In this document: positions 1 through 7,998 of the stretch, one piece after another
Layout: every line of letters begins with the position of its first letter
How positions within the stretch are numbered: the first letter of the stretch is position 1
Source of the DNA: Actinomycetales bacterium
Lineage (GTDB): Bacteria; Actinomycetota; Actinomycetes; Actinomycetales; Dermatophilaceae
Direction of reading: 5' to 3'
Length of the DNA: 64,000 nt
NCBI GenBank assembly: GCA_016715285.1
Contig: JADKAO010000007.1
Coordinates: 291,869 to 355,868, forward strand
Notes under the pieces: model-generated
Databases searched by the model: none
Seen by the model: the letters and a program-made list of their open reading frames with translations, nothing else
Told to the model about the DNA's origin: nothing
Position numbers and translations under genes: made by a program

Positions 1-489
1 ATCCCGATCGACTGCCACCTCATGATCGCCAACCCTGACCGGTGGGCACCGGCATACGCCGAAGCGGGGGCAGGGTCAGTGACCTTCCATGTCGAGGCCG
101 CGCGCGATCCCCGGCACCTCGCCCGCGAGCTTCGCGCCGCCGGGGCGCGGTCTGGGATGGCGCTCAAGCCCGCCACCCCCTGGACGCCCTACGAGGACCT
201 CCTCGACGACCTCGACATGGTCCTGGTCATGACGGTCGAGCCTGGCTTCGGGGGGCAGTCGTTCCTCGCCGACCAACTGCCGAAGGTCCGCGCTGTGCGT
301 GAGTCGATCCGTCGCCGGGGTGGCGAGATCTGGGTCCAGGTCGATGGCGGCGTGAGTGCCCGGACGATCGAGCAGTGCGCTGATGCGGGCGCCGACGTCT
401 TCGTCGCGGGCTCGGCGGTCTACGGCGCGGAGTCGGCGGCCGCGGCAGTCGACGAGCTACGCGCGCTGGCGACACGGCATACCCACTGA
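1..489 (+). CDS. rpe: Ribulose-phosphate 3-epimerase (5' end cut by window)
   Basis: Interconverts ribulose 5-phosphate and xylulose 5-phosphate in the cytosolic pentose phosphate pathway. Only the C-terminal 162 residues are present; the reading frame is already open at base 1, so the start lies outside the window. Family hallmarks are visible: a DCHLM segment carrying metal-binding and catalytic Asp/His residues near the edge, MTVEPGFGGQSF (phosphate-binding loop region) and VQVDGGVSARTI with the second catalytic Asp, followed by the GADVFVAGSAVYG strand of the TIM barrel. The next gene downstream is a riboflavin transporter behind an FMN riboswitch, an order common in actinobacteria, where ribulose 5-phosphate is also a riboflavin precursor. 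Identification is secure; the missing N-terminus is due to the window edge, not truncation in the genome. Confidence 0.95.
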   Translation: MPIDCHLMIANPDRWAPAYAEAGAGSVTFHVEAARDPRHLARELRAAGARSGMALKPATPWTPYEDLLDDLDMVLVMTVEPGFGGQSFLADQLPKVRAVRESIRRRGGEIWVQVDGGVSARTIEQCADAGADVFVAGSAVYGAESAAAAVDELRALATRHTH

Positions 490-548
490 GGCCCTGGGCA
501 CATCGCCATCACCAGCTCCAGCGCACAGTGGCATAATCGGGACCACGT

Positions 549-664
549 GCTCCGGGGTCGGTGTAACTCCGAACCGGCGGTGACAGTCCGCGACCCGGCC
601 GCAGCCAGCGGCCGGTTGACTTGGTGAAACTCCAGGACCGACGGTGAAAGTCCGGATGGTAGGC
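549..664 (+). promoter_or_regulatory. FMN riboswitch (RFN element)
   Basis: The conserved RFN core is readable: GGGGTCGGTGTAACTCC, then ACCGGCGGTGACAGTCCGCGA, then a variable stem, then GGTGAAACTCC and ACCGACGGTGAAAGTCCGG, ending in GGATGG. These match the paired and invariant loops of FMN aptamers. About 140 nt separate the aptamer from the start codon at 807, and that stretch is rich in complementary CGCG blocks that could form the expression platform. FMN binding is expected to lower expression of the downstream transporter gene. Confidence 0.95.
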
Positions 665-806
665 AGCGCGTCTCGAGGCGGTCGACGCCGGTATGCCGTG
701 CCACGCGCGCGACGCGCGAGGTGCTGTTCAGGTCGGCGTCGCGCGTGTCGAGGGTGTCCCCGGAGTTCGTCCCTGTTACGAACGAACTCAAGGACGAACA
801 CCACTC

Positions 807-1535
807 ATGAACGACGGAAACATCTTCCAGCAGCTCATCGCTGCGACCTTCCCGATCGCCGGCTATCAGATGCATTGGCTGGAACTCATCGGCATCCTCA
901 TCGGCGCGGCGTCGGCCTATCTCGGCATGAAGCGCTGGGTCTGGGCCTGGCCGGTCGGGATCGTCGCCAACATCATGCTGTTCTTCGTGTATCTCGGCGC
1001 GATCTTTGGGGCCGACCAGCGCATCCCGCTCTTCGGGCAGGCCGGGCGCCAGGTCTTCTTCATCGTCACGAGCATTTACGGCTGGTGGCGGTGGAACGAG
1101 TCGCGTCGCGCGCGTGGCGTCGACGCCTCCGCACCCGCGATTACCCCTCGGTGGGCGACGTTCCGCGAGCGACTCTTCATCGTCACGGCCTGGCTCGCGG
1201 GGACGGTCGTCGTGCATCAGGCCTTCGTCGCGCTGTGGAATCTCGCGCCCAACCCGTACTGGACCCCACAGTGGTGGTTCTACTGGTGTGACGCGTGGAT
1301 CTTCGTCGGTTCAGTCCTCGCGACCTACTCCATGGCACGCGGGTGGAATGAGTTCTGGCTGTGCTGGATTGCCGTCGACCTCATCGGCGTTCCGCTGGGC
1401 TTCGCGACCGACTACGTCCCGACCGCGGTCCTGTACATCGGCTACGGCATGTTCGTTCTCTACGGGTTCTCCCAGTGGGTCAAGGTGACGCGCCAGGAGC
1501 GGACCGAAGAGAAGGAGCCCGTGGCAGTTGGCTGA
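807..1535 (+). CDS. ribM: Riboflavin transporter, PnuC/PnuX (RibM) family
   Basis: A 242-residue integral membrane protein of the PnuC vitamin transporter family. Around residues 24-64 lie two membrane segments with the pattern IGILIGAASAYLGMK and WVWAWPVGIVANIM, followed by FIVTSIYGWWRWN near residues 84-97, a Trp-rich signature of the family, and three to four further hydrophobic helices to the C-terminus. PnuC proteins import nicotinamide riboside, but members behind an FMN riboswitch are riboflavin facilitators (PnuX/RibM), so the riboswitch at 549-664 decides the substrate call. The ATG at 807 was chosen because it opens directly into the first helix; an earlier in-frame ATG at 693 would place codons inside the riboswitch platform. 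Confidence 0.9.
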   Translation: MNDGNIFQQLIAATFPIAGYQMHWLELIGILIGAASAYLGMKRWVWAWPVGIVANIMLFFVYLGAIFGADQRIPLFGQAGRQVFFIVTSIYGWWRWNESRRARGVDASAPAITPRWATFRERLFIVTAWLAGTVVVHQAFVALWNLAPNPYWTPQWWFYWCDAWIFVGSVLATYSMARGWNEFWLCWIAVDLIGVPLGFATDYVPTAVLYIGYGMFVLYGFSQWVKVTRQERTEEKEPVAVG

Positions 1536-1570
1536 TTTCCTCCGGACGCTCTGAGGCCACACGCGGGAGG

Positions 1571-1612
1571 GGTATGCCGTCCGCGCGCTGGAAGGTGCGC
1601 GGACGGCATACC
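1571..1612 (+). terminator. Perfect 16-bp hairpin built from an inverted pair of the GTATGCCG word
   Basis: The left arm GGTATGCCGTCCGCGC (1571-1586) is exactly complementary to the right arm GCGCGGACGGCATACC (1597-1612), with a 10-nt loop. There is no T-tract, as is usual for actinobacterial intrinsic terminators. It lies between ribM and hisE, where a terminator is expected. Each arm contains one copy of the over-represented octamer. Confidence 0.75.
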
Positions 1613-1622
1613 GGAGCGTCGG

Positions 1623-1628
1623 TAGGCT
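1623..1628 (+). promoter_or_regulatory. Candidate -10 box (TAGGCT) of hisE, possibly leaderless
   Basis: TAGGCT fits the actinobacterial TANNNT -10 pattern and lies 8 nt before the GTG start at 1637, just after the hairpin. No convincing ribosome binding site is present, so the transcript may begin at or close to the start codon. Confidence 0.5.
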
Positions 1629-1636
1629 GTGACCCT

Positions 1637-1900
1637 GTGAAGACCTTCGAGCAGCTCTACGCGGAACTCGCCGACAAGGCGGTGACGCGCCCTGCCGGGT
1701 CTGGCACGGTCGCCCAACTGGACGCTGGGGTCCACGCGATCGGCAAAAAGATCGTCGAAGAGGCGGCCGAAGTGTGGATGGCCGCTGAGTACGAATCCGA
1801 CGACCGGACCGCCGAAGAAATCAGCCAATTGCTGTACCACCTGCAGGTGCTCATGGTCGCCAAGGGCCTGTCCCTTGAGTCGGTCTACCGGCACTTGTAA
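1637..1900 (+). CDS. hisE: Phosphoribosyl-ATP diphosphatase HisE
   Basis: Hydrolyses phosphoribosyl-ATP to phosphoribosyl-AMP, the second step of histidine synthesis. The 87-residue length is normal for a stand-alone HisE. It begins KTFEQLYAELADKA and carries the MazG-like helical core: KKIVEEAAEVWMAAE, with the metal-binding Glu pairs, and AEEISQLLYHLQVLM. The GTG at 1637 gives the standard N-terminus; longer readings run through the hairpin upstream. hisG follows 19 bp downstream, the usual actinobacterial hisE-hisG pair. The other his gene in the window, hisF, lies 10 kb away, so the pathway genes are dispersed. Confidence 0.95.
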   Translation: MKTFEQLYAELADKAVTRPAGSGTVAQLDAGVHAIGKKIVEEAAEVWMAAEYESDDRTAEEISQLLYHLQVLMVAKGLSLESVYRHL

Positions 1901-1919
1901 GCCGACGGAAGCTATCTCG

Positions 1920-2765
1920 ATGTTGCGAATTGCCGTGCCCAACAAGGGTTCTTTGTCCGACGCTGCCGCTGACATGCTCCGCGAGGCGGGGTATTCAGTC
2001 CGCCGGGACCCCAAAGAACTCGTCGTCATGGACATCGTCAACGACGTCGAGTTGTTCTATCTGCGCCCGCGCGACATCGCGATCTATGTCGGCTCGGGCA
2101 CGGTGGACGCGGGCATCACCGGGCGGGATTTGTTGCTCGACTCCGGCAGTGACGCGATCGAGGTGATGGGGCTCAACTTCGGGCGCTCGACGTTCCGGTA
2201 TGCCGCCCGCGACGGGCAGCTGCGGACCATCGCCGACATCGAGGGCCGTCGGGTGGCGACGAGCTACCCGGGCCTGGTGCGTAAGCATTTGGCCGACGCC
2301 GGGGTGGAGGCCGAGGTCGTGCGCCTTGACGGCGCGGTCGAGACCGCGGTGACCCTCGGGGTAGCCGATGTCATCGCCGATGTCGTCGAGACCGGCGCGA
2401 CGCTGCGCAGCCAGGGCCTTGCGGTCTTTGGCGACCCGATTTTGACGAGCGAGGCTGTGTTGATCCGCCGCACCGACACGACGATGTCCAATGGCGTCGG
2501 GGTGTTGCAGCGGCGCCTTCAGGGCGTGATGACGGCACGGACCTACGTCATGATGGATTACGACGTTCCTGCTGACTTGGTGGACAAGGCATGTGCGGTG
2601 ACGCCGGGACTGGAGTCACCGACGGTGTCAACGCTGCAGGACCCGACGTGGAAGGCGGTGCGCGCGATGGTGCCCCGAGCCTCGATGAACCGGGTGATGG
2701 ACGAGTTGTATGAGGTGGGGGCGCGCGCCATCCTCGTGACGGGGATTGCGGCGTGTCGGCTATGA
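1920..2765 (+). CDS. hisG: ATP phosphoribosyltransferase, long form HisG
   Basis: Catalyses the first, committed step of histidine synthesis by joining ATP and PRPP. At 281 residues it is the long form: two catalytic periplasmic-binding-like domains followed by a C-terminal ACT-like regulatory domain (about residues 205-281), which in homologues binds histidine for feedback inhibition. The N-terminus MLRIAVPNKGSL is typical, and the PRPP-binding loop DVVETGATLRSQGL is present near residues 155-168. The chosen ATG matches family starts; a longer upstream reading overlaps hisE in another frame. The stop codon overlaps the ATG of the next gene (ATGA). Confidence 0.96.
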   Translation: MLRIAVPNKGSLSDAAADMLREAGYSVRRDPKELVVMDIVNDVELFYLRPRDIAIYVGSGTVDAGITGRDLLLDSGSDAIEVMGLNFGRSTFRYAARDGQLRTIADIEGRRVATSYPGLVRKHLADAGVEAEVVRLDGAVETAVTLGVADVIADVVETGATLRSQGLAVFGDPILTSEAVLIRRTDTTMSNGVGVLQRRLQGVMTARTYVMMDYDVPADLVDKACAVTPGLESPTVSTLQDPTWKAVRAMVPRASMNRVMDELYEVGARAILVTGIAACRL

Positions 2766-3250
2766 GCGCCGATGCCTCACACCCCTCTGAGACGAACTCG
2801 GCTGATCCGTTCGCGGTCTTCCGGCCCAAGCGCGGGCGTTATGTCGCGATCGGGCTCATGGTCGCGGTGGTGGTGATCTTTACGTTCGTCGGACTCTTCG
2901 TTGAGTCGACTCCGTCGCACGACTTCGCGATGCCTGACCGGCTGTTCTTCGCGTCCATCGGCTGGGTGCTCGCGCTCGTCTTTTGGCGGTATGCCGTGAT
3001 CCGCGCGGTCCCGAGCCGCGAGGGCTTGGTCGTGCGCAATCTGTTTACGACCCGCACGGTCACCTGGCCGCAAATTGTTGCCATCCAGTTCGAGCACGGT
3101 ATGCCGTGGCCGACGATGGAGCTCAATGACACCGACACGTTGTCGGTCATGGCGATCCAGCGGTCTGACGGCAAGCGGTCGCTGCAGGAGTGCGCGCGAC
3201 TCGCTGCGCTCGCCAAAGGACTCGGCGAAGCTCACGAGCCGCTCGGCTGA
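2762..3250 (+). CDS. PH-domain membrane protein following hisG
   Basis: A 162-residue protein with a hydrophilic N-terminus, two adjacent membrane helices (about residues 25-46 and 60-80, ending WRYAVI) and a C-terminal bacterial PH-like domain containing GLVVRNLFTTRTVTWPQIV, AIQFEHGMPWP and LSVMAIQRSDG. This resembles the actinobacterial bPH_6 family (low molecular weight antigen 6-like), whose members commonly follow hisG. The molecular role is unknown. Translation is probably coupled to hisG by the ATGA overlap; the ATG at 2762 is preferred over the in-frame GTG three codons earlier. Two copies of the GTATGCCG word (2989, 3099) lie inside, one encoding Gly-Met-Pro. Confidence 0.75.
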   Translation: MSADASHPSETNSADPFAVFRPKRGRYVAIGLMVAVVVIFTFVGLFVESTPSHDFAMPDRLFFASIGWVLALVFWRYAVIRAVPSREGLVVRNLFTTRTVTWPQIVAIQFEHGMPWPTMELNDTDTLSVMAIQRSDGKRSLQECARLAALAKGLGEAHEPLG

Positions 3251-3291
3251 GCAGTCGGCCGAGCAGCGGATGAGCAGGGGATGAGCATGGC

Positions 3292-3320
3292 TTGACAGCC
3301 GTTCACACCAGGCGAATGCT
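3292..3320 (+). promoter_or_regulatory. Sigma-70-type promoter for the FtsX/ABC operon
   Basis: A consensus -35 TTGACA (3292-3297) is followed by a 17-bp spacer and AATGCT (3315-3320) as -10. It lies 40 bp upstream of the permease start at 3360, in the gap after the PH-domain gene, so the three transporter genes probably form their own transcription unit. Confidence 0.6.
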
Positions 3321-3359
3321 GGCCCGAACGCTCGTCTCAAAGCGGGGAATCGGGATGCC

Positions 3360-6300
3360 ATGGTGAGGTGGGCGCTTCGCGGGGCACGCGCACGGCCGGT
3401 GCAGACCGCGCTCCTCGCGGGCCTGTGTGCACTCGTGGTGGCCTCCGGAGTGTTCGCCTCCGTGTTCTTGCGGGCGATCGACCACAGCGTCTACCTCACC
3501 CAGATCGAACAAGGCGGCTCGCTGGCGTCGTCGCTGGTCGCGGATACCGCGCGTGACCAAAGCGGCGCCCAGGTCAGCCCCGAGGTGGTCGAGCGTGTCA
3601 TTCCTTCGGGCCTGAAACCGCTCCTGGGAGCGCCGCGGCTCATGTGGTCGGGGCGAGTGTGGACCGTCGGGGGCAAGCTCGGGCCCGCCCGGGGGAGCAT
3701 CCTCGCTCAAACAGACGTGTGCGCTGGGCTCCGGCTGGTGGTGGGCAAGTGCCCGAGCGCGCCCTTCGAAGTAGCTGTGTCTGAGATGGATAGCCGCACC
3801 CATCGGTGGGGACCCGGCACCGTGTTGGAGGGGCGCGAAGATCGGGGGTCGTCGCTTAGCCCCGCCTTTGAGTCCGGGTTCACCGTCGTGGGGGTGTATG
3901 CCCTCGATCACGACGCCCGGGTGTGGCCGTGGGTGCTCCTGACGGGAAGCTCCGGCCTCGTTGAACCGGGCAAGGTCACCCCCGTCGGGTCAGACGCGTT
4001 GATCACGGTCGGTGCAACCTTTGCCCAACAAAGCTCCGAAACCGTGTCGACGACGCGCGGCTGGACGTTGGCTCGGCTTACGGCTACCTACCCCATCAGG
4101 CTCGATGCAGCGGGGCTGGACGACCTCCTCACCCTTGAAACGGTCGTCGGGGATGCGATCTCGGCTGGCGCGAAGAGCGCCCCGCCGGTCCGTGTCCGTT
4201 CCGGGCTTCCCGCGGCAGCCCAAGAGGTCTACCTCGGCCAGGGGCAAGCCAGGGTCATCGTTCCGCTTCTCGTCAGCCAACTCGCGCTGCTCGCCGCAGC
4301 CGTTGTCGTGCTCGTCGCGGGAGCCGCCGTCGCCCAACGTCGACCCGAGATCGGCCTCGCCCGACTCCGCGGATTCTCCCGCACACAGGCCCGAACCCTG
4401 GTCAGCCTGGAATTGTTGGTCGCGGTGGTCGTGGCCGCGCCACTCGGGGTTCTCGGCGGAATCGGTGCAGCCAGGCTGGCGACTCTGCTGATGCTGCGTC
4501 CGGGAGTTCCGCTCGAGGTCCCACCGTGGACCCTCCCGCTTGGCATTGTGGGCGCCGCTGGATGCGCGATTGCCGTGTGGTCCGCTGGACGATCGTCTGC
4601 CGCGACTGACGTCAATGACTTATTGCGTCGGGTGGCACCGCGCTCCCGTGGCGTTCGACCCAATGTCATCGAGTTGCTCATCGTGGGCGTCGCTGGAGCG
4701 GGGGTGGTGGCGCTCGCAACGGGCAATGTCTCTGGCTCACTGGCCGTGCTCACGCCCGCGCTCCTCGCCCTCGGGTTGGGGCTGATGTCCGCATGGCTCG
4801 TGGCACCAGCGGCGACCTGGCTGGGTGCCCGCGCCATGCGACGGAGCCACCTCACCACCGCGTTGTCAGCAGCGAGCGTCGCGCGCCGACCGCTGCTGCG
4901 CCGGATCGTCACCGTGACCGTCGTCGCGACCGCGCTGGCGATCTTTGCGGCGGTGGCTCAGTCGTCCGGATCGACGAACAGGAACGCCCGGGCACGGACG
5001 GAGGTCGGTGCAGCGGCTGTTGCCCAGACCGATGCCCGGGATGTTGCCGTGGTCAAGACGGCACTGGCTGCACTGCCTCAGATCGGAGGTCGGGCCACCG
5101 CAACCCCGGTGGTGTGGGTCCGGCAGGGCAACTCCGACGCCGTCCGCACGATGGCGATTGTGCCGTCCGGCTTTGAGCAGGTCGTCGACATCCCCACTGA
5201 CCGTGGCGCGTTCCGCTTCGACTCACTCATCCGGCGCACAGTGGCACCACCACACCTGCAGGGCGAGAGTCTGACAATCGCACTGACGTCGGCTCTTGTG
5301 AAGCTCGATGGGAGCCCTGACCCCTATCCCAATGGACTCGGCCCAGAAACCCCCATCCTCATCGTCATCCGTCTGATGACCCGCGACGGCTCAACCACCC
5401 CCGTCACCTTCGGACCGATCTCGATGGGCAGCACGGGACCCCACACGCTCACCGCTGGCATTCCGTGTACCGCCGGGTGTTCACTCGTCGGGCTAGGGGT
5501 CGGCCAAACGATCGGAGACCCACGCAAGGTTTCAGGCACGCTGACGATCGCCTCGGTGACCAGCTCCGCCGGTGGTGAGGCCGATCTCACGTCGCCCGGA
5601 ATCTGGCCCGATGCCCCCGCCCAGACGGCTGGCGCCAACTACGTGACCACCGCGCCCTCGCAGGGTCTCGTCCTGAGTTTTGTCAGCGACCGCACCGGCG
5701 CTCTCGTGGAAGCCACCGCGGTGACCGCAGCTATTCCGGCGCTGGTGGCCTCTCGGCCGGGTCAGCCACTCACGGGCAGTATCGATGGCGCCGGACTCGA
5801 TGGCTTGAGCGTCAAGTTCGCGGCGGTAGGGACGATCCCCTTCGCGCCCGGTGGTGGTGACAATGTCGCGGTCGTCAACCTTGACACTCTCGCCGAGCGC
5901 GGGACCCTCGTGAGCACCGCCGGTCGGGTCGATGTCTATCTCTCCGATGCCGGATCCCTCGAGCAGGTCACGCAGGCTCTGGAACACGTCGGCGTCCACC
6001 TCACCTCGGTCAACACTCCGCAACTCATGCAAGCCCGCTACGACAACGCCGCACCCACATGGAGCCTGTCGCTCGCTCCGCTGATCGCGGTCGCGGCCGT
6101 ACTCATGGCGCTCCTCGTCATGGCGCTTGTCGCGGCTGCCGACTGGACCGATCGGCGCCACGACGACGCGGCCCTCACCTTGGCCGGCATACCCGCGGCG
6201 ATGATGGCCAAGGCGACCGCCGCGGGCTACTTGTGCCTCGTGGGCGCAGCCACCCTGCTGGGCGCGATCGCCGGGATTGTTGGCTCGTGGCTCGCGCTGC

Positions 6301-6479
6301 CGCTGCTGCCGCTGTTTACCCGAGCGTCAACGGCATACCAGCTGGACCGCAGCCTCAACCCGGCCCTCATCCTGGCGATTGTCCTCGGGGTGGCGACGGT
6401 GTTGGCGGCGTTCGCGTGGGCGCTCGCTGCGCTCCAGCGCGGCCGCGCCAGGGACACAGAAGGGGTGGGTCTCCGATGA
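3360..6479 (+). CDS. FtsX-like ABC transporter permease, duplicated form
   Basis: A 1039-residue membrane protein with the architecture of two fused FtsX/MacB permease units. An N-terminal helix (about residues 14-38) is followed by an extracytoplasmic region of some 260 residues, a block of helices between about 295 and 535 containing the first FtsX core and the linker helices, a second large extracytoplasmic region (about 540-895), and three C-terminal helices from about residue 900. FtsX-type (type VII) transporters do not import; they transmit ATP-driven motion to the periplasmic side, acting in export, lipoprotein handling or signalling. Its two ATPases follow immediately with ATGA overlaps. 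The ATG at 3360 gives a short cytoplasmic lead; the next in-frame starts are close by. Substrate is not predictable. Confidence 0.85.
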   Translation: MVRWALRGARARPVQTALLAGLCALVVASGVFASVFLRAIDHSVYLTQIEQGGSLASSLVADTARDQSGAQVSPEVVERVIPSGLKPLLGAPRLMWSGRVWTVGGKLGPARGSILAQTDVCAGLRLVVGKCPSAPFEVAVSEMDSRTHRWGPGTVLEGREDRGSSLSPAFESGFTVVGVYALDHDARVWPWVLLTGSSGLVEPGKVTPVGSDALITVGATFAQQSSETVSTTRGWTLARLTATYPIRLDAAGLDDLLTLETVVGDAISAGAKSAPPVRVRSGLPAAAQEVYLGQGQARVIVPLLVSQLALLAAAVVVLVAGAAVAQRRPEIGLARLRGFSRTQARTLVSLELLVAVVVAAPLGVLGGIGAARLATLLMLRPGVPLEVPPWTLPLGIVGAAGCAIAVWSAGRSSAATDVNDLLRRVAPRSRGVRPNVIELLIVGVAGAGVVALATGNVSGSLAVLTPALLALGLGLMSAWLVAPAATWLGARAMRRSHLTTALSAASVARRPLLRRIVTVTVVATALAIFAAVAQSSGSTNRNARARTEVGAAAVAQTDARDVAVVKTALAALPQIGGRATATPVVWVRQGNSDAVRTMAIVPSGFEQVVDIPTDRGAFRFDSLIRRTVAPPHLQGESLTIALTSALVKLDGSPDPYPNGLGPETPILIVIRLMTRDGSTTPVTFGPISMGSTGPHTLTAGIPCTAGCSLVGLGVGQTIGDPRKVSGTLTIASVTSSAGGEADLTSPGIWPDAPAQTAGANYVTTAPSQGLVLSFVSDRTGALVEATAVTAAIPALVASRPGQPLTGSIDGAGLDGLSVKFAAVGTIPFAPGGGDNVAVVNLDTLAERGTLVSTAGRVDVYLSDAGSLEQVTQALEHVGVHLTSVNTPQLMQARYDNAAPTWSLSLAPLIAVAAVLMALLVMALVAAADWTDRRHDDAALTLAGIPAAMMAKATAAGYLCLVGAATLLGAIAGIVGSWLALPLLPLFTRASTAYQLDRSLNPALILAIVLGVATVLAAFAWALAALQRGRARDTEGVGLR

Positions 6480-7357
6480 GGGCTCCCACCACCCAGAGGC
6501 CCGCCGGAGTTGCGCTGGACATCCGAGGGCTGGTGCACATTTATCGCACCGAAGGCCACGACGTCGCAGCGCTCGCTGGCGTGGATTTGCGGGTCAACCC
6601 CGGCGATCTGCTCGGTTTGCTCGGGCCGTCGGGTTCCGGCAAGTCCACTCTCCTGACGTTGTGTGCGGGGCTATTCACCCCGAGCGCGGGCACCATCCAC
6701 GTCGACGGCACCGATCTCGCGGCGATGACTGAGGCCGAACGTGATCGGTTCCGCGCGACCAACCTCGGCGTCGTCCTCCAGGGCGCGTCCCGCAACACAC
6801 TCGCTCACCTCACTCCAGTTGACAGCGTCGCGCACGCCCAATACGCCGCACGCAAGGCGGGTATGCCGGTCGAGGAGCCACTCGCGGTCTTGACCTTCCT
6901 CGGCATCGCCGACCTTGCGACGCGACAGCCACGCGAGCTCACTCTCGGGGAACACCAACTTGTCGCGTTGGCGGTCGGCATCGCCAACCGGCCGGGCCTC
7001 GTGCTCGCCGACGAACCCACGAGTCAACTCAGTTCAGCCGAACGCGACCGAGTCATCGAGGTGCTGCACCGGATCAACGACGCCGGCACCACCATCCTTG
7101 TCGTCACACACGAAGCCGAACTCGCCGCCGCGATGACCCGGACGGTGACCATCCGCGACGGACGGCTTGGCCAGCAAGCCCATCGGGGCCGCGACTACGT
7201 CCAGGTGACCCGTGATGGTGCCGTGCCACTGCCGCCCGAGGCATTGCGGGACATCCCGCCCGGCAGCCGGGTCACCGTCGAACGCAGCGAGCAGGGTTGG
7301 CTCATCATCCCTGACACTCATGACCCTGACGAAGCAGGAGGTGAGGACGCCCGATGA
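6476..7357 (+). CDS. ABC ATPase A: intact Walker A/B, degenerate signature
   Basis: A 293-residue ATP-binding protein of the LolD/MacB type, partner of the upstream permease. Walker A is intact (GPSGSGKST, near residue 44), the Q-loop Gln is present (VVLQGAS), Walker B with the catalytic Glu is intact (LVLADEPT), and the switch His is present (LVVTHE). The ABC signature is not: where LSGGQ should stand the protein reads LTLGEHQ. After the nucleotide-binding domain comes a C-terminal extension of roughly 60 residues (DYVQVTRDGAVPLPPEALRD) that resembles an AbrB/SpoVT-like beta fold found on some actinobacterial ATPases of this type; that resemblance is inferred. The defect is complementary to that of ATPase B (7354-7998). 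Confidence 0.88.
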   Translation: MRAPTTQRPAGVALDIRGLVHIYRTEGHDVAALAGVDLRVNPGDLLGLLGPSGSGKSTLLTLCAGLFTPSAGTIHVDGTDLAAMTEAERDRFRATNLGVVLQGASRNTLAHLTPVDSVAHAQYAARKAGMPVEEPLAVLTFLGIADLATRQPRELTLGEHQLVALAVGIANRPGLVLADEPTSQLSSAERDRVIEVLHRINDAGTTILVVTHEAELAAAMTRTVTIRDGRLGQQAHRGRDYVQVTRDGAVPLPPEALRDIPPGSRVTVERSEQGWLIIPDTHDPDEAGGEDAR

Positions 7358-7998
7358 CACCTCTGCTGACAGCGTCGGGACTTGCCGATTATGGCCTCTC
7401 GACGGGACCTGAACTCGTGGTCAACCCGGGCGAGATCATCGTCATCACGGGCGACCTTCCCACCACGGCGGATCTGCTCTGGGTCCTCGCGGGGCAGGCT
7501 CACTCCGCTGGCGTCACGGTCACTCACGATGAGGGGTCCCGTCGCCGCCGCAGCCGCCGTGGCCGACCGGCAACCATGCTCATTCCGCAAGGCAACGCTC
7601 TCGCAAGGATTTTGACAGCACTGGAGAACGTCGTCTTCCCCCTGATTGCATCCGGTATGCCGCCCGCAGCCGCCCACGAAAGGGCTGCCCTGATCCTGGG
7701 CGAGCTCGGTCTCGCCGAAAGCCATGGCCATCTCGTCGAAGAACTCTCCGGCGGCCAACAGCAGCGCCTCGCCATCGCCCGCGCGCTCAGCCTCAACCCA
7801 GCTGTCATCCTCGCCGACGATCCCACCAGTGACCTCGACGCCGCCAACCGGGCGCATGTTCTCGACCTGCTCGCGCGGCACGCCAGCGACGGGGGAGCTG
7901 TCGTCATCGCCAGCACCGACCCGGACGTGGCTGCGATGCCGGGCGCACGGTTGATTGATGCGATCTCCCTCGCTGAGCCCGGCGGCAGGCTCCTTTAG
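7354..7998 (+). CDS. ABC ATPase B: canonical signature, Walker A lost
   Basis: A 214-residue ABC nucleotide-binding subunit that starts inside the stop region of ATPase A (ATGA). It keeps the canonical signature LSGGQQQRLAIARAL and a Q-loop Gln (LIPQGNAL), but where Walker A should be it reads ITGDLPTTADLL, with no Lys-Ser/Thr. The Walker B is followed by Asp instead of the catalytic Glu (ILADDPTSDLD), and the switch His is replaced (VVIASTDPD). All residues that bind and hydrolyse ATP within this subunit are therefore altered, while the signature it must supply to a partner is perfect. It is not a pseudogene by appearance: the frame is intact and the signature conserved. It very likely pairs with ATPase A in an asymmetric heterodimer. 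Confidence 0.85.
   Translation: MTPLLTASGLADYGLSTGPELVVNPGEIIVITGDLPTTADLLWVLAGQAHSAGVTVTHDEGSRRRRSRRGRPATMLIPQGNALARILTALENVVFPLIASGMPPAAAHERAALILGELGLAESHGHLVEELSGGQQQRLAIARALSLNPAVILADDPTSDLDAANRAHVLDLLARHASDGGAVVIASTDPDVAAMPGARLIDAISLAEPGGRLL

Noticed and set aside
7354..7998. ABC ATPase B considered as a pseudogene
   Set aside because: The frame is intact, overlapping starts are preserved, and its signature LSGGQ is conserved in a way that complements the partner's defect.
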